Source: Acididesulfobacillus acetoxydans
Lineage (GTDB): Bacteria > Bacillota > Desulfitobacteriia > Desulfitobacteriales > Desulfitobacteriaceae
NCBI RefSeq assembly: GCF_902729405.1
Contig: NZ_LR746496.1
Coordinates: forward strand, 186,001 to 250,000
Direction: 5' to 3'
DNA length: 64,000 bases
Shown here: piece by piece, positions 61,620-64,000 of the stretch
Position numbering within the stretch: the stretch's first letter is position 1
Layout of the letters: each line of letters begins with the position of its first letter
Translations under genes and position numbers: made by a program
Notes under the pieces: generated by a model
What the model was told of the DNA's origin: nothing
Databases searched by the model: none
Seen by the model: only the letters and a program-made list of their open reading frames with translations

Positions 61620-62399
61620 TTAAAAGGCCAACCTGACCTGGATGACAACGACCATCTTTTCCTGAACGGTCCTGAAAACACCTTCTTCGAAGGGTCCTCC
61701 CACCAAGGGCACCCGGTCCAGGGCCTCATCCATTTCGTTGATTTGACTGTAAACAAGATGGCAGGTGGGCAGCTTGTTCAGGAACTCGTTGCTCAAGACG
61801 TTAAATTCCGAGAGATCGGCCGACAATAGCTGATCTTTGCTGGCAAATCCCGCGGGCAGCGACGTACTTGTCGCGAATTCATAAACCTGTTGCTGCCCAA
61901 AAGTCGTCGCCGGCACGCTAATGCCTGTGCCCAGGCTTACGACGCAGGAAATCGGAACGTCGACGACAAAGTCCTGGATACTCCCCTGCACCGTCGTGGA
62001 GGTTTGGGTCAGAACTTGTGAATACTGGATATCTTTACGCACGAATCCTGCCAGAAATAGCTTCGGGGTATCGGACGGCTGACCGCTTGCAATAGGGGGA
62101 ATAGTGTTAAAGAACCTGCATTGGGTGATCTTTACGTTTTTGGTAACCCTCTTGATTTCCAGGGCCAAGGTTGGCAAAGTGAAAATCGCTTCCGCCGGAA
62201 TGGAAACGGTGACAAAAACGTCGGTTCCGCTTTGCGTCACGGCCAGGGGAGTACACTGCCCCAGGGATGCCGTGGAGGGAAAAGCCGGGTTCGGATCAAG
62301 CGTTGAGCTTGGATTTGTGCAGCCAACGTTGCAGCTGGTCGCATCAGGTTGCATAGTTAGGGGCTGTTGTGTCCAAACATGCGGAATTTGGTTAGTCAT
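61620..62399 (-). CDS. SPOCS/DUF3794-like protein, possible spore-surface protein
   Basis: 259 residues from ATG 62399 (GGAGAGGAGC upstream). After a Pro/Thr/Cys-containing N-terminus (TSCNVGCTNPSSTLDPNP), the core reads DVFVTVSIPAEAIFTLPTLA, VKITQCRFF, KLFLAGFVRKDIQYSQVLTQ and FVVDVPISCVVSL. This alternating pattern is what I associate with SPOCS/DUF3794 domains of SipL-like and clostridial spore-surface (CsxC-like) proteins. There is no signal peptide. A second copy lies at 63234, about 75% similar over the core by eye. Spore-coat or exosporium function is inference from family resemblance; no sporulation promoter was identified. Confidence 0.8.
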   Translation of the reverse strand: MTNQIPHVWTQQPLTMQPDATSCNVGCTNPSSTLDPNPAFPSTASLGQCTPLAVTQSGTDVFVTVSIPAEAIFTLPTLALEIKRVTKNVKITQCRFFNTIPPIASGQPSDTPKLFLAGFVRKDIQYSQVLTQTSTTVQGSIQDFVVDVPISCVVSLGTGISVPATTFGQQQVYEFATSTSLPAGFASKDQLLSADLSEFNVLSNEFLNKLPTCHLVYSQINEMDEALDRVPLVGGPFEEGVFRTVQEKMVVVIQVRLAF

Positions 62400-63233
62400 C
62401 TTAGGTTTGCTCCTCTCCTTCGTCAAAATACGCCGTGACCCGTCTTCGTTACACTACGTTTTTTCCGGGTAGTTGTGCCAGTACACGGCTTTGGCTTTTA
62501 TAAAAGACAGATTAACATGGCCGTTTACCGGCCAGAGCCTCCGCTACACCCGGGAGCGGAATCTTGTTATCTCCCGGCGGCCTCCTCGCCTCGCTGTCCC
62601 CCCTTGTACTAGCAATATATGTCAGTTTATGGGAAATGTCCCCATCTCCCCGGAAAGTTTCGTCTCTTTCCCTCAGATATGTGTGACTTCCCTGGTTTAA
62701 CATAACTTGCGAGAAGTTCCCCGTCCTTTATAGGCCACTATAGGCGGGGGATAAATCGCTATACGGACATTCACAGAAGAGCCTGCAGTATTTGGTAAAT
62801 CGTTCAGCTATAATGCAGTCAGTCGTAGATGCAATAAGGGACTGATTCTGTGAATGGAATTGGCGCGGATCGGCCCTTTCCCCCGAACAGAAAAAAGATC
62901 GGAGAAGGCCGCAGGTGCTTCGCAAAAGTTCCTGCGGCCGAACAACGCGGCGGTAGCAATCTCCCAGCACCCGACCTCAAATTTCGTAAGCATTCCTGCG
63001 GCCGAGCGGCCCCATCTGGCCTCAATCCCGGGGTATCCTTGAGGTATTTCCGGCGAACAGAATGAAGAAGCAACGACCCGAACCCGAATCTCCCCCTGGC
63101 TAAAGCCGGCTAAAACCAGGCTAAAACCGGGGGCACACGGCTGAGCCTCTTGGTCACAAGACGAGAACCGTGAAATCATCTCAATGGACAACTACAGCGT
63201 AAATCCCATCTCCACACCCGAATTATCTCCGTC
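62400..63233. other. Region between the two SPOCS-like paralogues
   Basis: About 830 bp without a convincing gene. TTCCTGCGGCCGA occurs twice (near 62927 and 62993). A GGCTAAAACC-type repeat at about 63100-63136 resembles one near 55289. The promoter of the 62399 gene is expected at 62420-62550 but was not identified. Confidence 0.45.
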
Positions 63234-64000
63234 TCAACTACCGTATGGGAATGTTTTGATCTTCAATTTTATCTGAATGACAACGACCATCTTCTCCTGC
63301 AAAGTCCTGAAGATTCCTTCTTCAAAAGGTCCGCCGGGCAACGGCACCCGATCCAACGCTTCGTCCATTTCATTGATTTGACTGTAGACCAGAGTGCAGG
63401 TGGGCAGTGGGTTCAGGAACTCACTGCTTAACACATTGAACTCCGAGAGATCGGCCGCTAACAGCTTGTCTTTGGCCGCGAATCCGGCCGGCAGAGAGGT
63501 GCTGGTCGCGAATTCATAGACTTGCTGTTGGCTGAGCCCGGTGGCCGGTAAGATCAGGCCGGTGCCCAAATTGAGGACACACGAAATGGGAATATCAATC
63601 ACGAAGTCTTTGATCGTGCCTTGCACGGAGGTCGCGGTCTGGGTTACAACTTCCGAATACTGAATGTTTTTGCGTACATACCCCCCCAGGAAGAGCTTCG
63701 GAGTATCCTGAGGCTGGCCCGGGCATAGAGGCGGAATCGCGTTGAAAAACCTGCATTGCGTGATTTTTACGTTTTTCGTGACTTTTTTGATTTCTAGGGC
63801 AAAAGTCGGCAAAGTGATAATCGCTTCCGCGGGAATAGAAGCGGTCACAAAGATATCCTCTCCGTTTTGGGTCACGGCCAGGGGAGTACACATCCCCAAA
63901 GATGCCGTGGAGGGAAAAGCCGGATTCGTAGTTACTGGTGGCGGTGGGCATGAGTTTAGAGCCGAGAAATTAGAACCGCTGTTATTCGGTTGCTGATAAA
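63234..64000 (-). CDS. SPOCS/DUF3794-like protein, second paralogue (start outside window)
   Basis: The frame is open from the stop at 63234 to the right edge (about 255 codons), so only a few N-terminal residues are missing. It contains DIFVTASIPAEAIITLPTFA, VKITQCRFF, KLFLGGYVRKNIQYSEVVTQ and FVIDIPISCVLNL, colinear with the 61620 product, and shares the tail INEMDEALDRVPL and GGPFEEGIFRTLQEKMVVVI. The N-terminal about 40 residues differ (Asn/Ser and Pro-rich, with a CPPPP run). It is therefore a tandem paralogue with a divergent head. Function as for the neighbour; same uncertainty. Confidence 0.85.
   Translation of the reverse strand, partial: YQQPNNSGSNFSALNSCPPPPVTTNPAFPSTASLGMCTPLAVTQNGEDIFVTASIPAEAIITLPTFALEIKKVTKNVKITQCRFFNAIPPLCPGQPQDTPKLFLGGYVRKNIQYSEVVTQTATSVQGTIKDFVIDIPISCVLNLGTGLILPATGLSQQQVYEFATSTSLPAGFAAKDKLLAADLSEFNVLSSEFLNPLPTCTLVYSQINEMDEALDRVPLPGGPFEEGIFRTLQEKMVVVIQIKLKIKTFPYGS

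Overview
This window is chromosomal DNA that looks like a spore-forming Gram-positive (Firmicutes, Clostridia-like). The reasons are three S-layer-type proteins with cell-wall-binding repeat 2 (CWB2) domains, two paralogous proteins resembling SPOCS/DUF3794 spore-surface proteins, AGGAGG-type ribosome binding sites with frequent GTG/TTG starts, and Firmicutes-type UgpB-like and KipI/KipA genes. Genus is not determinable by eye. Almost all genes are on the minus strand. Base composition is uneven: GC-rich housekeeping and S-layer regions alternate with AT-richer blocks (about 15.8-16.5, 20.2-30.6 and 35.9-39.5 kb) that look acquired.

Layout. 1-2.0 kb: 5-oxoproline genes (pxpB, pxpC, a DUF969 transporter-like gene cut by the left edge). 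2.4-5.1 kb: an HD-GYP phosphodiesterase and a cytoplasmic 5'-nucleotidase-type phosphoesterase. 5.6-9.3 kb: a UgpB/A/E-like ABC importer without its ATPase. 10.0-11.9 kb: first CWB2 protein. 12.7-15.1 kb: a membrane PAS-PAS-GGDEF-EAL protein, followed by a decayed duplicate of its PAS region. 15.8-16.5 kb: a small locus with a RelB/DinJ antitoxin, a truncated SecB-like protein and a small acidic protein.

16.6-35.4 kb is one long surface-polysaccharide cluster, transcribed right to left: rmd, gmd, wzm, wzt, a coiled-coil methyltransferase, four GT4 glycosyltransferases, a membrane-anchored beta-domain protein, a polytopic GT-C-like protein, a GT2/GtrA pair, an orphan Wzt C-terminal domain, another GT4 and manC. 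The enzymes point to GDP-mannose and then GDP-D-rhamnose, with export by a Wzm/Wzt ABC transporter. 47.3-55.3 kb holds a second set (WbaP-type initiating transferase, flippase, PIG-L deacetylase, GNAT, acyltransferase). Together with the CWB2 proteins this suggests an S-layer or cell-wall glycan.

35.9-39.5 kb: a two-gene AAA ATPase plus subtilisin system resembling IetAS. 39.5-40.4 kb: a 5'-truncated group II intron next to an SDR remnant. 40.6-47.0 kb: a catabolic regulon with 4-hydroxybutyrate CoA-transferase, 4-hydroxybutyryl-CoA dehydratase with its iron-sulfur ligands, a small Cys-motif protein, a sigma-54 activator and a divergent metallo-beta-lactamase-fold lactonase. Both transcription units carry near-consensus -24/-12 promoters, so a gamma-butyrolactone/4-hydroxybutyrate pathway is likely. 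56.3-64 kb: two more CWB2 proteins and two SPOCS-like paralogs.

An unusual property of the window is a set of at least nine unrelated short tandem-repeat arrays (units of 14, 18, 19, 20, 21, 24 and 75 bp). Most lie in untranslated gaps directly beside minus-strand genes. One 14-bp array regenerates a Shine-Dalgarno, ATG and stop codon in nearly every copy. Two related IS200/IS605-like non-autonomous elements are also present. No tRNA, rRNA or CRISPR array was recognised.
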